A stretch of 64,000 nucleotides of DNA from Planococcus shixiaomingii (GCF_030413615.1 NZ_CP129236.1:2092001-2156000), one strand, 5' to 3'. Numbered from the stretch's first letter, positions 28,212 through 37,159 are shown. A program made the numbers and translations. Notes: generated by a model from the letters alone, not told the origin.

Positions 28212-29081
28212 CTATAATTTCTTTCGATTTTTTAAATAATGTTTGTAAAAAACTTCGTCTGGCCAGGCGAGCCGGTGTTTTAATTCATATAAAAAAGCCA
28301 ATACCCGGAACGGGCCTTCGGAATACCATTCAAACTCAATTCCTTTTTTATGCAGGAAATCCCATAAAGGTTTAATCGCTTGATAGTCTTCATTTCGATA
28401 GATTTCCCGGCTGCTTGCAACGACTTCTTCGGCAAAGTGTTCAATACCGCGCTTTTTCAGTTCTTCCTTTTCAAAATCATCTACTAGATAGGCACACTTA
28501 AATAGCAGCTCAATTTCCAGATTCGTCAATTTTTCTACTCCGACGAATAGCTGGAATACTTCTTTTTCAAATGCCTGTATGAGAGGGACATCTTCTTTCC
28601 TGCTTTTTAAGGAACGGGCGAGGCTCATGTAATACCAGGATTGATCCCGCTTGCCTCGGTTAAAACGCGCCCAGACTGCGTCGCCTGATTGCAGAACGTC
28701 TTGTTGGATGGAACGAAGATTATGTAATTTGTCAGCAACAATAAGCGCAAGTTCTTCTTTCGAACGGTTTTCGAGGCTGTCTATGGTGTGCTGTTTCCTT
28801 TCTTCCCAAGGCAAAGTCTTGTCGCTTTCGGAAGCGGCCAAGACCAAGCTTAGCACTTGTTCACCGAACTGCTCTCGCAGCTCTTCTTCTGTCGTATCGG
28901 TATCTTCCAAAAGATCATGCAGCAATCCAGCCGCAATAACTTCATCTCGCTGGTTTTCATCTTTTAGCATCATCGCCACCGCGTACGGATGGCTGATATA
29001 CGGAATAATTGTCGCTTTTCGTGTTTGGCCCGCATGTTTGACGGCTGCAAATTGAATCGCTTTTTCGATTAAAGGGTTCAT
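28212..29081 (-). CDS. RSH-type HD hydrolase with unassigned C-terminal half
   Basis: A 289-residue protein. Residues 1-125 match the HD hydrolase domain of RelA/SpoT/Mesh1: KHAGQTRK, PYISHP (His31), GLLHDLLED (His55, Asp56) and VADKLHN (Asp117), all metal ligands in place. No synthetase domain is seen; residues 150-289 are helical and unassigned. Hydrolysis of (p)ppGpp or another nucleotide is possible. I start at ATG 29081 because AGGAGG lies 7 bases before it; the longer frame would translate the ribosome site. It is followed on the same strand by the macro and VWA genes. Confidence 0.78.
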   Translation of the reverse strand: MNPLIEKAIQFAAVKHAGQTRKATIIPYISHPYAVAMMLKDENQRDEVIAAGLLHDLLEDTDTTEEELREQFGEQVLSLVLAASESDKTLPWEERKQHTIDSLENRSKEELALIVADKLHNLRSIQQDVLQSGDAVWARFNRGKRDQSWYYMSLARSLKSRKEDVPLIQAFEKEVFQLFVGVEKLTNLEIELLFKCAYLVDDFEKEELKKRGIEHFAEEVVASSREIYRNEDYQAIKPLWDFLHKKGIEFEWYSEGPFRVLAFLYELKHRLAWPDEVFYKHYLKNRKKL

Positions 29082-29114
29082 CTTTCGACCTCCTGGCATC
29101 CGTTCGTTGAAAAC

Positions 29115-29142
29115 ATTGTAGCATATTCGCAGAACCTTCTAA
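29115..29142 (-). promoter_or_regulatory. candidate promoter of the HD - macro - VWA group
   Basis: On the minus strand TTAGAA, a 16-base spacer and TACAAT with TG one base upstream (extended -10). It lies between the efflux-operon terminator and the HD gene. Confidence 0.45.
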
Positions 29143-29153
29143 TATAAGGAAAA

Positions 29154-29179
29154 ATCCAGCAGCCGGATGGCTGCTGGAT
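29154..29179 (-). terminator. terminator of the MacAB-like efflux operon
   Basis: On the minus strand ATCCAGCAGCC-ATCC-GGCTGCTGGAT is a perfect 11-bp stem followed by TTTTT. Confidence 0.85.
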
Positions 29180-29181
29180 CG

Positions 29182-29286
29182 AAATATGCTCTATTAACGT
29201 TAAAATACGCTCCATTAACTTTGAAATACGCTCGGTTGTTGTAAAAATACGCTCCATTAAAACGAATATACGATTCTGCACACCTA
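29182..29286. repeat. five tandem 21-bp imperfect repeats in the 3' UTR
   Basis: Units begin at 29182, 29203, 29224, 29245 and 29266, each opening with AAATACGCT or a variant (AAATATGCT, ATATACGAT), then usually CATTAA. The period is exactly 21 bases, about two helical turns or seven codons. They lie between the permease stop codon and the terminator. Confidence 0.75.
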
Positions 29287-29298
29287 TTTCCTTCAAAA

Positions 29299-30471
29299 TC
29301 AAACACTCCTCAAAGCATCAATCGGGTTTAATTTTGACGCTTTTCTAGCCGGTGCATATCCGAAGATGATACCGATGCCGGTTGAGAATCCAAGAGCCAA
29401 TAAAACGGTTGAAGGAGACAACAAGAAGCTGGTTGCCATAATTGAACAGATCGCAAAGGCTGCCAGCACACCAGTGACCACACCAATGATGCCGCCAATC
29501 AGCGATAAAAAGACCGCTTCCAGCAAAAATTGCTGCTGGATCCGTTTCGGTTCCGCTCCGAGCGCTTTTCGCAGTCCTATTTCCGCCGTTCTTTCTGTCA
29601 CCGAAACTAGCATCATGTTCATAATGCCAATGCCACCTACAATTAACGAAATGGAAGCAATCCCACCAAGCATCAAAGACAGTGTTGAGATCATCCGGTT
29701 AATGGTCGACAGCATATCCTGTGTATTTCTGACCACGAATCCTTCTTGCTGATCCTTAAATTCTTCATTAACCGATGCTTCGATGGCTAGAGTCGTTTTT
29801 TCAGCTTCTTTGGAGTCTTTCATATAGACATCGGCTGCCGTTATATAACTTGTTCCAAGCAGCTGCATCGCAGTCGTATAAGGGACGATGACCGTCTCAT
29901 TAATTGAACTGGACGAGAAAGCATGCGATTGTTGGAGTGTACCAATGATGGTGAAGCTCATGCCGCCAACCAACAGTTTTTTTCCGATAGGGTTTTCCCC
30001 GTAATACATTTCTTGGGCGATCGTAGACCCGATCAACCCTACTTTGTTTTCACTTTTGATGTCTAATGGATTGATTCCTCTTCCATGTTCGATCACATCT
30101 TCGTTTTTTGTAAAATACACATCGTTTCTGCCAATTACGCTTACTTCTTTTTTAACGTCGCCTTCCGCTGCAATCGAAGTAAAGCCCGGTACAGTCGGTG
30201 ACACTCCTGCCACATTGTCCAGTTCTGAAAGGCGCTGAATGTCCTGATGAAGCAGCCCTGTTTTTAAAGGGGTCCCTATGGTGGTTACTATAATTCGATC
30301 CGCTTTAAAAGAAGCGAAATCGCCGGTCATGTCGCTGGTAACTCCTTTGACGATTGTAATCAGCGCAATGATTGAACCTACTCCAATTACAATCCCGAGA
30401 ATGGTTAATGCCGAACGCATCTTGTTGTGAAAGACATTCATCCAGCTCATTTTCAGATTTTCTTTTAGCAA
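29299..30471 (-). CDS. MacB-like ABC transporter permease
   Basis: A 390-residue permease of the MacB/LolC type: one N-terminal membrane segment (ALTILGIVIGVGSIIAL), a large extracytoplasmic domain (residues 45-260), then three segments at the C-terminus (GGIGIMNMMLVSVTERTAEIGLRKALG, then two more). It works with the ATPase encoded just upstream, whose stop it overlaps by 7 bases, and with the adaptor protein. The transport substrate (drug, peptide or lipid) is unknown. It is the last gene of the operon. Confidence 0.9.
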   Translation of the reverse strand: MLKENLKMSWMNVFHNKMRSALTILGIVIGVGSIIALITIVKGVTSDMTGDFASFKADRIIVTTIGTPLKTGLLHQDIQRLSELDNVAGVSPTVPGFTSIAAEGDVKKEVSVIGRNDVYFTKNEDVIEHGRGINPLDIKSENKVGLIGSTIAQEMYYGENPIGKKLLVGGMSFTIIGTLQQSHAFSSSSINETVIVPYTTAMQLLGTSYITAADVYMKDSKEAEKTTLAIEASVNEEFKDQQEGFVVRNTQDMLSTINRMISTLSLMLGGIASISLIVGGIGIMNMMLVSVTERTAEIGLRKALGAEPKRIQQQFLLEAVFLSLIGGIIGVVTGVLAAFAICSIMATSFLLSPSTVLLALGFSTGIGIIFGYAPARKASKLNPIDALRSV

Positions 30472-31154
30472 TCCGCCTCCTCCTCCCGAAGATGGCCATC
30501 CAAAATGCGGAAAACCCTTCCTGCGTTTTTCGCGATTTCGGAATCATGCGTAATCATGATAATTGATTTCCCTTCCTTATTGAATTGATGGAAGAGGTCC
30601 ATGATTTGCCGGCCAGTCTTTTGATCGAGCGCGCCTGTCGGTTCGTCGGCAAGCAGCATCGTCGGTTCAGTCACGATCGCTCTGGCGATTGCCACACGCT
30701 GCTGCTGGCCACCTGAAAGCTGGTTTGGCCGATGCTCCATTTTTTCTTCAAGGCCAACTCTGGCCAGCATTTCCGTAGCCCTCTTTTCCCTTTCTTTTTC
30801 GGGGATACCCGCATAAACAAGCGGCAGTTCAACATTGTGCCTTACACTTAACCGCGGCAGCAAATGGAATTGCTGAAACACAAAACCGATTTCCCTGTTT
30901 CGGATAGCGGCAAGTTCTTTTTCATCCAGTTCCTGCACTTTTTGCTTTGACAAATAGTACTCGCCGCCCGTTGGAGTGTCGAGGCAGCCGATCAAATTCA
31001 TCAACGTTGATTTTCCGGAACCTGACGGGCCGAGTATTGCCACAAAATCTCCTTGGTTTACAGACAAATTAATCTGATTGAGAACAACTTGCTCTTCTTC
31101 ACCTAAGAAATAGGATTTCCTGATGGCTGTCATTTTTAATATTTCCTCAGGCAC
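30465..31154 (-). CDS. MacB-like ABC transporter ATPase
   Basis: A 229-residue ATPase. Walker A is [12 protein letters not shown] near residue 42, Q-loop near [10 protein letters not shown], signature [15 protein letters not shown] near 145 and Walker [12 protein letters not shown] near 168. The start is GTG at 31154, because the strand [11 protein letters not shown] expected before Walker A would be lost with the ATG at codon 8. It is the second gene of an adaptor - ATPase - permease operon. Confidence 0.92.
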   Translation of the reverse strand: MPEEILKMTAIRKSYFLGEEEQVVLNQINLSVNQGDFVAILGPSGSGKSTLMNLIGCLDTPTGGEYYLSKQKVQELDEKELAAIRNREIGFVFQQFHLLPRLSVRHNVELPLVYAGIPEKEREKRATEMLARVGLEEKMEHRPNQLSGGQQQRVAIARAIVTEPTMLLADEPTGALDQKTGRQIMDLFHQFNKEGKSIIMITHDSEIAKNAGRVFRILDGHLREEEADC

Positions 31155-31160
31155 GATCTC

Positions 31161-32030
31161 TCACCGCCTCCAGAAAAGTTGTTCCAGCAGCCCTTCCTCG
31201 TTGCGGGTGTTCATGACGCTATCGCCGGCTGATACGCCGCTTTTCACTTCTACCGTCATGCCGTCATTAATGCCGGTCGCAATGGACTTTTTTGTAGGTT
31301 CACCTTTTTCAGATGGCAGCAGCACATACGGCTGGTTCTGGTTGTTGAAAAGAATGACTTCCATGGGCAAGGTGGTGACTGCTATTGCTTTTTCCTTAAC
31401 AATTTTCGCCTCTGTGCTCATGCCGATACGTAACTTTTCATCTTTGTCAAGATCAATCGCCACTATAAAATAAGAAACACCATTTTCATTTCTCGCTTCT
31501 TTGGAAATATCAGAAATGGTCCCTGTCAATTCTTTATCGAGAGCATTGATCGTAACAGCCACTTCTTGGTCGATTTCCAAAAATTTATAACTGAATTCAT
31601 CAACTTTCACATTCGTTTTAAAATTAACATAATCCACTAATGCCATCATTTCAGTTCCAGCCATCACTTGGGCATTTTTCTTCGTTAAAATTTGCGTAAC
31701 TTCACCATTTATCGAAGCCTTAATTTCTTCCCCCAATGTCGTTGTCATTAAAACGTCCCCGATTTTTACTTGATCGCCTTTTGTCACCTTAATTTCACAG
31801 ATTTGCATCGGTTTCTCGCTTATAATGATCTCCCTGTTTTTGCTGTCAATTGTCCCCGGAAAATTATAATAGGTTATGATGTCCCCAGTTTCAGCTATCT
31901 CTCCTTGAAAAGCCCCAGTTCCTCTTGGCATAAATACTGCAGCCGCACTAACAGCACTTATCAAAATCCCTAGAATACACCAGAACACCCACTTCTTTCT
32001 TTTCCTCTTTTTGTTTGAACTGGCATTCAT
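31161..32030 (-). CDS. HlyD/MacA-like efflux adaptor protein
   Basis: A 289-residue membrane-fusion-type protein, first gene of the efflux operon. A basic N-terminus (NKKRKRKK) and one membrane anchor (WVFWCILGILISAVSAAAVF) place the rest outside the membrane. The lipoyl/barrel-sandwich region is at about 60-130 (IKVTKGDQVKIGDVLMTT, INGEVTQIL), then beta-barrel strands. I start at ATG 32030, seven bases from AAGGAGG, not at the frame's first codon 36 bases upstream. Its coiled-coil hairpin is very short, as in many Gram-positive MacA-like proteins. Confidence 0.85.
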   Translation of the reverse strand: MNASSNKKRKRKKWVFWCILGILISAVSAAAVFMPRGTGAFQGEIAETGDIITYYNFPGTIDSKNREIIISEKPMQICEIKVTKGDQVKIGDVLMTTTLGEEIKASINGEVTQILTKKNAQVMAGTEMMALVDYVNFKTNVKVDEFSYKFLEIDQEVAVTINALDKELTGTISDISKEARNENGVSYFIVAIDLDKDEKLRIGMSTEAKIVKEKAIAVTTLPMEVILFNNQNQPYVLLPSEKGEPTKKSIATGINDGMTVEVKSGVSAGDSVMNTRNEEGLLEQLFWRR

Positions 32031-32272
32031 TCTATTGCCTCCTTTTCGGCAATAAACTTTTATCATTTATATGATGTTTTTGGTAAATAAATAATATTTT
32101 TTATAGTATCATGATTAGAGCTAATATCCATCCTTTTTCACGAATTTTCTTTCTATTTTCATTAAATTTACTAAGATATTTTTTGCTAGGTTATTTAAGC
32201 AATGATCAGTAGTTGTGACATCTTATTAGTAATCATTTTATAAGAGTCTTTTGAAATTCATTTATTGCACAT

Positions 32273-32309
32273 AAAAACAGCAAGCCTCTATAAGAGACCT
32301 GCTGTTTTT
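32273..32309 (-). terminator. terminator of the fabH gene
   Basis: AAAAACAGCAAGCCTCT / AGAGACCTGCTGTTTTT, stem with two mismatches, ending 3 bases downstream of the stop codon. Confidence 0.75.
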
Positions 32310-32311
32310 CC

Positions 32312-33295
32312 TTATATGGACCATTCGATTATTGTTCCTGCATGTGTTAAGCCCCCGCCGAATCCGTACAAAAGGAGCTTGTCATTTTTCTTTATGTTCC
32401 CTTCCCGCACTCCCTTATCCAGGGATAAGGGAATGGTTGCCGCCGAAGTATTGCCGAAATACTCCAGGCTGTAGATAGCGCGTTCAATCGAAAGTTCGCT
32501 TCTTTGACAAATCGATTCGATTATCCGCAAATTTGCGCTGTGAGGAACGAACCAGTCAACATCCGTTGTTTTAACCCCTGTCTTCTCCAGCAATGCCGTA
32601 ATGCCTTTTGGAACTGTGCTTACCGCCCACTTGTATACTTCCCGTCCATTTTGGGCAATAAAACCGGTAACCGGCAATTCTTCGCCATGCATTCGGTTGG
32701 AAAGATCTGTGCAGTACAAATTTTTCCCCAGCTCACCATCTGTCCCAATATGAGAACCGATGAAACTTGGATGCTGTTCATCGTATTCTACAAGGACTGC
32801 TCCGCCTCCATCCCCGAACAGGATGCAAGTTGAGCGATCCGTATAATCCAGGATTTTAGAGAAGGTTTCCGCTCCAATGACTAGTACTTTTTTATTTAGA
32901 CCTGCTGTTACTAAGCCATTTGCTACGTGCAAACCATACGTAAATCCGGCACACGCAGCATTTAAGTCAAGTGCGCCTGTATTTTGGATTCCCAGTTTTG
33001 CTTGAACTAACGCGGATACACTCGGAGTCTTGAAATCAGGAGTCATTGTACAGACGATGATCATGTCTACATCATCCACCGACTTTTGGTAGCGTTCCAT
33101 CAGATTTTCTACAGCTTTGATGCTGATATCGCTTGTGAATTCATGATCCTCAGCGATACGGCGCTCTTTTATTCCTGTTCTTTGTACAATCCATTCATTA
33201 TTGGTATCCACTAATTCTTCTAAGTGGCGATTAGTAAGTCTCTTTTCAGGCACATACGTCCCGATGGCTGTTATTCTCGCTTTTGAAGTGTTCAT
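32312..33295 (-). CDS. fabH: 3-oxoacyl-ACP synthase III
   Basis: A 327-residue KASIII that condenses acyl-CoA with malonyl-ACP to start fatty-acid synthesis. The triad can be placed: Cys115 (NAACAGFTYG), His in FVPHSAN near 243 and Asn in FGNTSAA near 274. The R-T-GI-x-RR motif near 40 is the CoA site. It stands alone and not next to fabF, as for the second KASIII (FabHB/YhfB-like) of Bacilli. A FapR-like operator lies 46-63 bases upstream of the ATG. Confidence 0.92.
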   Translation of the reverse strand: MNTSKARITAIGTYVPEKRLTNRHLEELVDTNNEWIVQRTGIKERRIAEDHEFTSDISIKAVENLMERYQKSVDDVDMIIVCTMTPDFKTPSVSALVQAKLGIQNTGALDLNAACAGFTYGLHVANGLVTAGLNKKVLVIGAETFSKILDYTDRSTCILFGDGGGAVLVEYDEQHPSFIGSHIGTDGELGKNLYCTDLSNRMHGEELPVTGFIAQNGREVYKWAVSTVPKGITALLEKTGVKTTDVDWFVPHSANLRIIESICQRSELSIERAIYSLEYFGNTSAATIPLSLDKGVREGNIKKNDKLLLYGFGGGLTHAGTIIEWSI

Positions 33296-33341
33296 AAATG
33301 TCGCCCCTTTTAACGTACTGCCTCTATTCTAACAGCAACTA

Positions 33342-33358
33342 TTAGTATTAGGTACTAA
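33342..33358. promoter_or_regulatory. FapR-type operator upstream of fabH
   Basis: TTAGTA-TTAGG-TACTAA on the plus strand (TTAGTACCTAATACTAA on the minus strand) is a 6-bp palindrome with a 5-base spacer that matches the lipid-synthesis repressor FapR operator as I know it. FapR would be relieved by malonyl-CoA. No fapR gene is in the window. Confidence 0.75.
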
Positions 33359-33408
33359 AAAGGTGTTTTTATTGACATACAGCATTTCATGCAACATTAA
33401 CAGAAAAA

Positions 33409-33445
33409 AATTACCTCATCGGATTAGAAATCCAACGAGGTAATT
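33409..33445 (-). terminator. terminator of the subtilisin gene
   Basis: On the minus strand AATTACCTCGTTGGATT pairs with AATCCGATGAGGTAATT, followed by a T-run. Confidence 0.85.
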
Positions 33446-33465
33446 CAGGACCACTCATATTTTCA

Positions 33466-34818
33466 TTAATCCAGCGCATCAACCGCATTAACAAGGCCAA
33501 ATCCTGACTGTGCGTCATAACCTTTTTTGAAGATATCTTCGGATGAAGACTGGATGATTTGTTTTACTTGTGCTGGATTTAATTTGTCTTTCCCGTGCTG
33601 TGCAATAATAACACCTGCTAAGCCAGCGACTTTAGGAGCCGCCATTGAAGTTCCGCCTTTGTAGCCATACTTGCCGCCTGGTACTGTTGCATACGCCAAG
33701 TAAGAGTTGTCGCGGCCCAATTTAGTTACTGGATCATAGTTTGGCCCTAAATCTCCACCCGGAGCCATAACATCAATTTTTCCAACCCCGTAGTTTGAGT
33801 AATAAGCCAAGTTTTTGTTTAAGCCGCCTGCTGAAACACGGATCATCGTCTGGCTGCTCGGGCTTCTATGAGTTGCCCCGTTGTCGTCTCCTGACATTTT
33901 CCCTGGGCTTGTAATATCCAACGCGTTATTGCCGGCAGACCCGACTACCGTTACGCCTTGTTGAATGGCATATTGAATCGCACGGTTGAATAAACGCATG
34001 TCCGCAGCGATATCATTCGTTTCCTGCTCTGGATCTTGCAGCCAATCATAGCCGCCCAAAGACATATTAATCACATCGACATTGTCATCCGCTGCTGTTC
34101 TTAACGCTTCGGCAATATGAGCTGTTGCAGCCCCGCCTGTTGGTCCAAAGACACGATAAGCCGCCACTTTAAGGTCCGGTCCGACACCCAATGTCCGTCC
34201 ATTTGCTGCAATCGCGCCCGCTACGTGAGTTCCGTGGCTATTTTCATCCATCGCATCCGGATAACCTGGAACGAATGATTTTCCGTAAGCGTAATTGTCT
34301 TTAAGATCCGGGTGTGTGTAATCGATTCCTGTATCAACTACCGCGACGACAATATCCTTGCCATCAACAGATTTCCCCGTGCCTCCTGGCAGTTCCCAAG
34401 ATGCTCCATTGCCCGTAACTTGTTTGATATCCCATTGATGCGCATTATATAAATCTGCCCCATCCGCTCTGCCTTCTGCTGCGAAATCAGCAGTGGCTGC
34501 TGGAGTTTCAGGATAAAACTTGCTTTCCACATCCGCATCAAGTACGGTAGTTGATTTTTTAACTTCTGCCATAAAATTCGGGTTTGAAGAAGATACTTCC
34601 ACAGCCCCTAATTTGGCAAGCTTTGTTTTCACTTCCCCGCCAGCGTTCGCTAAAACGTTTTCATAACCGCTCGGCAAGCTGTTCTGATTTTTAAAGACCA
34701 CGATATAATCTTCTTTTGAACTTTCTGCTCCGACTGGATTGATGCTTGCTCCAAGCAACGACGCTGCCCCTAATGCGAAAGCAAAAGTTCCTGCTGCAAA
34801 TTTCTTTTTCATCGGCAT
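33466..34818 (-). CDS. secreted subtilisin-like serine protease (S8)
   Basis: A 450-residue pre-pro-protease. Residues 1-32 are a signal peptide (KKKF...GASINPVGAES); about 33-105 are an I9-type inhibitor propeptide (DYIVVFKNQNSLP); then the catalytic domain with Asp in VVDTGID, His in NSHGTHVAG and Ser in GGTSMAAPKVAG. The start is ATG 34818 (MPMKKKF), six bases after AGGGGG; the frame also opens nine codons upstream without a ribosome site. It should be exported and self-processed. Single-gene unit. Confidence 0.92.
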   Translation of the reverse strand: MPMKKKFAAGTFAFALGAASLLGASINPVGAESSKEDYIVVFKNQNSLPSGYENVLANAGGEVKTKLAKLGAVEVSSSNPNFMAEVKKSTTVLDADVESKFYPETPAATADFAAEGRADGADLYNAHQWDIKQVTGNGASWELPGGTGKSVDGKDIVVAVVDTGIDYTHPDLKDNYAYGKSFVPGYPDAMDENSHGTHVAGAIAANGRTLGVGPDLKVAAYRVFGPTGGAATAHIAEALRTAADDNVDVINMSLGGYDWLQDPEQETNDIAADMRLFNRAIQYAIQQGVTVVGSAGNNALDITSPGKMSGDDNGATHRSPSSQTMIRVSAGGLNKNLAYYSNYGVGKIDVMAPGGDLGPNYDPVTKLGRDNSYLAYATVPGGKYGYKGGTSMAAPKVAGLAGVIIAQHGKDKLNPAQVKQIIQSSSEDIFKKGYDAQSGFGLVNAVDALD

Positions 34819-35095
34819 ATGGATCCCCCTAAATAATAGTTTCATTTTTCATTATATTTAAAATTTTCCATACGTCAACACGAAATTTCCTTTATGTGGA
34901 ATAAATAGTTTTGCTAAGAAAACGAAATTTTAATGAATTTTAATCATTTTCAATAAAATACTTTTATTTCAATTGAATATTCAGAAAAACAAGTTTTCTG
35001 CGTGAAACATGAGCCCTAAAACCTCTTGTGAAAAATGATATTATATAACCTCAAAATATTTCAGCATAAATAAAATGATGATGCCTTTTCTATTC

Positions 35096-35722
35096 CTAGA
35101 GGCTCTTTTGTACTGATTGGCAAATACGAATAGCTTCACTCGTTGAAAAATCAATATAATCTAGAATCTGCTGCAACGTGTATACCTGGAGTTCCTGTAA
35201 GGAAATTTCCTGTTTGCTTTCAAAATCTTTGAGCGTTTCTTCTTTAAAAAGCTGTAAATCAGCCATTTGAATTTCAGTAATATCGTTTTTGACAAATTCA
35301 CTATCGAGCAATTCCTGTCGCAAATTTCCGCAATCAAAGCAATCGACTAACATTCCGTTCAATTTCCTGAAATCGCTATGCCACCTTTCCAATAACCCTG
35401 GATCAGCATCTATCCGGGGTTTGAAATCGTTTTTAAAGTAGATCTCTTTCATCCAAACGTCGTCTGAAACTAAATGAGTTAAATATCCAAGTCCATAATC
35501 GCGTTGAATATCAACGGGATATTTTGCAATGAATTGATGGTAACTTACAGAGCGGGTCCCGTCTTCCAAGCTTCCCTCGTAGAAATGGGAAGCTGTTTTT
35601 CTTTCTCTTGAAAAAGCGGCATCCGGCGCGATTCCTCCTAAAAGAAAAGTTTGTTTGTTATCGATAGCTAACTGTTTACTTACTTGGTCCGCAATAATCA
35701 AATGCATCATTCTTGATCCCAT
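35096..35722 (-). CDS. zinc-dependent phospholipase C-like domain protein
   Basis: A 208-residue soluble protein with features of the Zn_dep_PLPC family: MGSRMMHLIIAD at the N-terminus, FLLGGIAPDAAF, KTASHFYE, HQFIAKYP and LGYLTHLVSDDVW, whose His and Asp are likely metal ligands. Members are often called hydrolases, but cellular roles are mostly unknown. There is no signal peptide. It lies 32 bases downstream of the P-loop kinase gene on the same strand, so they may be co-transcribed. Confidence 0.75.
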   Translation of the reverse strand: MGSRMMHLIIADQVSKQLAIDNKQTFLLGGIAPDAAFSRERKTASHFYEGSLEDGTRSVSYHQFIAKYPVDIQRDYGLGYLTHLVSDDVWMKEIYFKNDFKPRIDADPGLLERWHSDFRKLNGMLVDCFDCGNLRQELLDSEFVKNDITEIQMADLQLFKEETLKDFESKQEISLQELQVYTLQQILDYIDFSTSEAIRICQSVQKSL

Positions 35723-35754
35723 TCGAATCCCCCTAAAAATCGTTTTATTGTAAA

Positions 35755-36315
35755 TTAACTCTTCTGTGACATCTCACTAATTTTTGAAATGACATCCTCT
35801 ACATCCTTATCAGTTCTTATTACAAACAAATGGTCCGCTTCTTCTTTTGTTGGTGCCATTCTGCTGTTTTCCTGACTCTCCTTATTTTGATGGATCAACA
35901 CTTCCTCAAAAGAAGAAACCGTTCTTAAGAGGGTTGTATTTCGCTGGCTTTTCTGGATTCTTTCTTCGAGAACATGGTTCGGAATATCAAAATAGACAAC
36001 AACACTGGTAAAGTCCTTGCCATGGTAATAGCCGAGGAGATTTTGACGGATGTTATAATTACGGTTCGAGTTGCAGAGAATGATGTGGCAGCTGGTGTCA
36101 TTAACTGCATAGTCGACAATAGTTTCTGTAAGCGCGTATTTAATATTGTTCGGCCCTTTTTTTGGCAGCAATGAAGGATAATATGTATGTAGAATTTCGG
36201 CATGATTGTCTTGGTCAATGACGACTGAGTTAGGCATTCTTTTTTCTAAAGCTTTCGCAAATGTAGTTTTTCCGCTATGGGTTTTCCCAACTGTTAAAAT
36301 GGCTAGTCTTTTCAT
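35755..36315 (-). CDS. P-loop NTPase/kinase-like protein
   Basis: A 186-residue AAA_33/zeta-like P-loop protein: Walker A is GKTHSGKTTFAK at residues 9-20; VIDQDNHAEIL follows, and a DIPNHVLEERI segment near 110 suits the kinase lid. The start is ATG 36315 with AAAGGAG upstream; the open frame continues 14 codons further without support. The substrate is unknown; relatives phosphorylate nucleosides, sugars or polynucleotides. Confidence 0.72.
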   Translation of the reverse strand: MKRLAILTVGKTHSGKTTFAKALEKRMPNSVVIDQDNHAEILHTYYPSLLPKKGPNNIKYALTETIVDYAVNDTSCHIILCNSNRNYNIRQNLLGYYHGKDFTSVVVYFDIPNHVLEERIQKSQRNTTLLRTVSSFEEVLIHQNKESQENSRMAPTKEEADHLFVIRTDKDVEDVISKISEMSQKS

Positions 36316-36470
36316 TAATACAGCTCCTTTCTCAAAGATAACTACTTGTTTATACATAGAAGATATTTTTGTTTTAGAAATTTAAGTTTAACATTTTTAG
36401 GAATTTTTGTTAATTCAAAATTGTTTGTGTTTATATGTTTTGGTTTTCCTTTATGGACTAATACCGACAA

Positions 36471-36511
36471 AAGGAAGAATAGTCGTCCAACTTCAAAGAC
36501 TATCCTTCCTT
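36471..36511. terminator. terminator downstream of the small membrane-protein gene
   Basis: AAGGAAGAATAGTC pairs with GACTATCCTTCCTT (one bulge) around a 13-base loop; it lies about 70 bases past the stop at 36582. Confidence 0.6.
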
Positions 36512-36581
36512 ATTTTTCTTTTCTGTTTTTAAAATCAGTGATGGAGAACCGGTTGGAAGTTTGAAATGCGTTTTTCCTTCT

Positions 36582-36977
36582 TTAAGAAGCTTTCTCGTTT
36601 TGTACAGTGAAGTGTACAGTTGCGACAATCAGCAAGGCACTAAACGGTAAAACAATTAAAGCTCTTGTAACCGCTCCACCTTGCATCGCTTCCCCTGAAA
36701 AAACTATGACTAAGTGAACAAGGAAGAACAGAATCGAGAACAACCCTAGACTTATCAAAGCCAAATCAAAGGTTGATTTTTTTCTTCTTTCGGTTATTTC
36801 AATCAAAACAAAAGGCACGGCGCACAATAAAGCCAAGATCCCATAACTAGTGTTTGCCATTCCCCCTTCCAGCATATAACTCCCGAAAAGGAGACGGAAT
36901 AAAAAAGCGGTTCCATATACGAGAATAAAAACCCAAACAATACTTCCTACTAACTTGCTTATTTTTGACTTCAACAT
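36582..36977 (-). CDS. four-helix membrane protein of unknown function
   Basis: A 131-residue integral membrane protein with four hydrophobic segments (about 8-28, 45-60, 70-90, 100-120) separated by short charged loops such as EITERRKK. No family recognised. The ATG at 36977 is five bases from AAGGGTGG; the GTG three codons upstream overlaps that site. It is the last gene after the ECF sigma factor, anti-sigma and the 55-residue fragment gene, all on the minus strand, so it may belong to that regulon. Confidence 0.65.
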   Translation of the reverse strand: MLKSKISKLVGSIVWVFILVYGTAFLFRLLFGSYMLEGGMANTSYGILALLCAVPFVLIEITERRKKSTFDLALISLGLFSILFFLVHLVIVFSGEAMQGGAVTRALIVLPFSALLIVATVHFTVQNEKAS

Positions 36978-36991
36978 TTCTTCCACCCTTT

Positions 36992-37159
36992 CTATTTTTC
37001 CGATTCAAAGCTGGATAACTTCCGATAAGATAACCAATGAACTAACAGGCTTATACAAAGTGATATGGCAATATTCTTAAGCAAAGCTTTTTGTTTTGCT
37101 CGCTTAACCAATAAGTTGAACTTTTCATTTCCAATAGGAAAAACTGGATTTTTTTCCAT
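36992..37159 (-). CDS. 55-aa orphan N-terminus of an anti-sigma factor (Sigma_reg_N-like)
   Basis: MEKNPVFPIGNEKFNLLVKRA... resembles the first 55 residues of the anti-sigma factor encoded just upstream (shared pattern FP...F..LVK+A++K+LL+NI..S). It contains the cytosolic sigma-binding part and a single hydrophobic segment (ISLCISLLVHWL), then stops. An AAGGAGG site six bases before the ATG suggests it is translated. It may be a remnant of a tandem duplication or a small working modulator of the sigma factor. Confidence 0.6.
   Translation of the reverse strand: MEKNPVFPIGNEKFNLLVKRAKQKALLKNIAISLCISLLVHWLSYRKLSSFESEK

Noticed and set aside
29182..29286. Possible CRISPR array
   Set aside because: The units are only 21 bases and contiguous with no spacers, and no cas gene is near.
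29078..29302. 74-codon minus-strand frame through the 21-bp repeats
   Set aside because: The frame exists because the repeat unit is a multiple of three; it has no ribosome site and overlaps a terminator and the start of the next gene.
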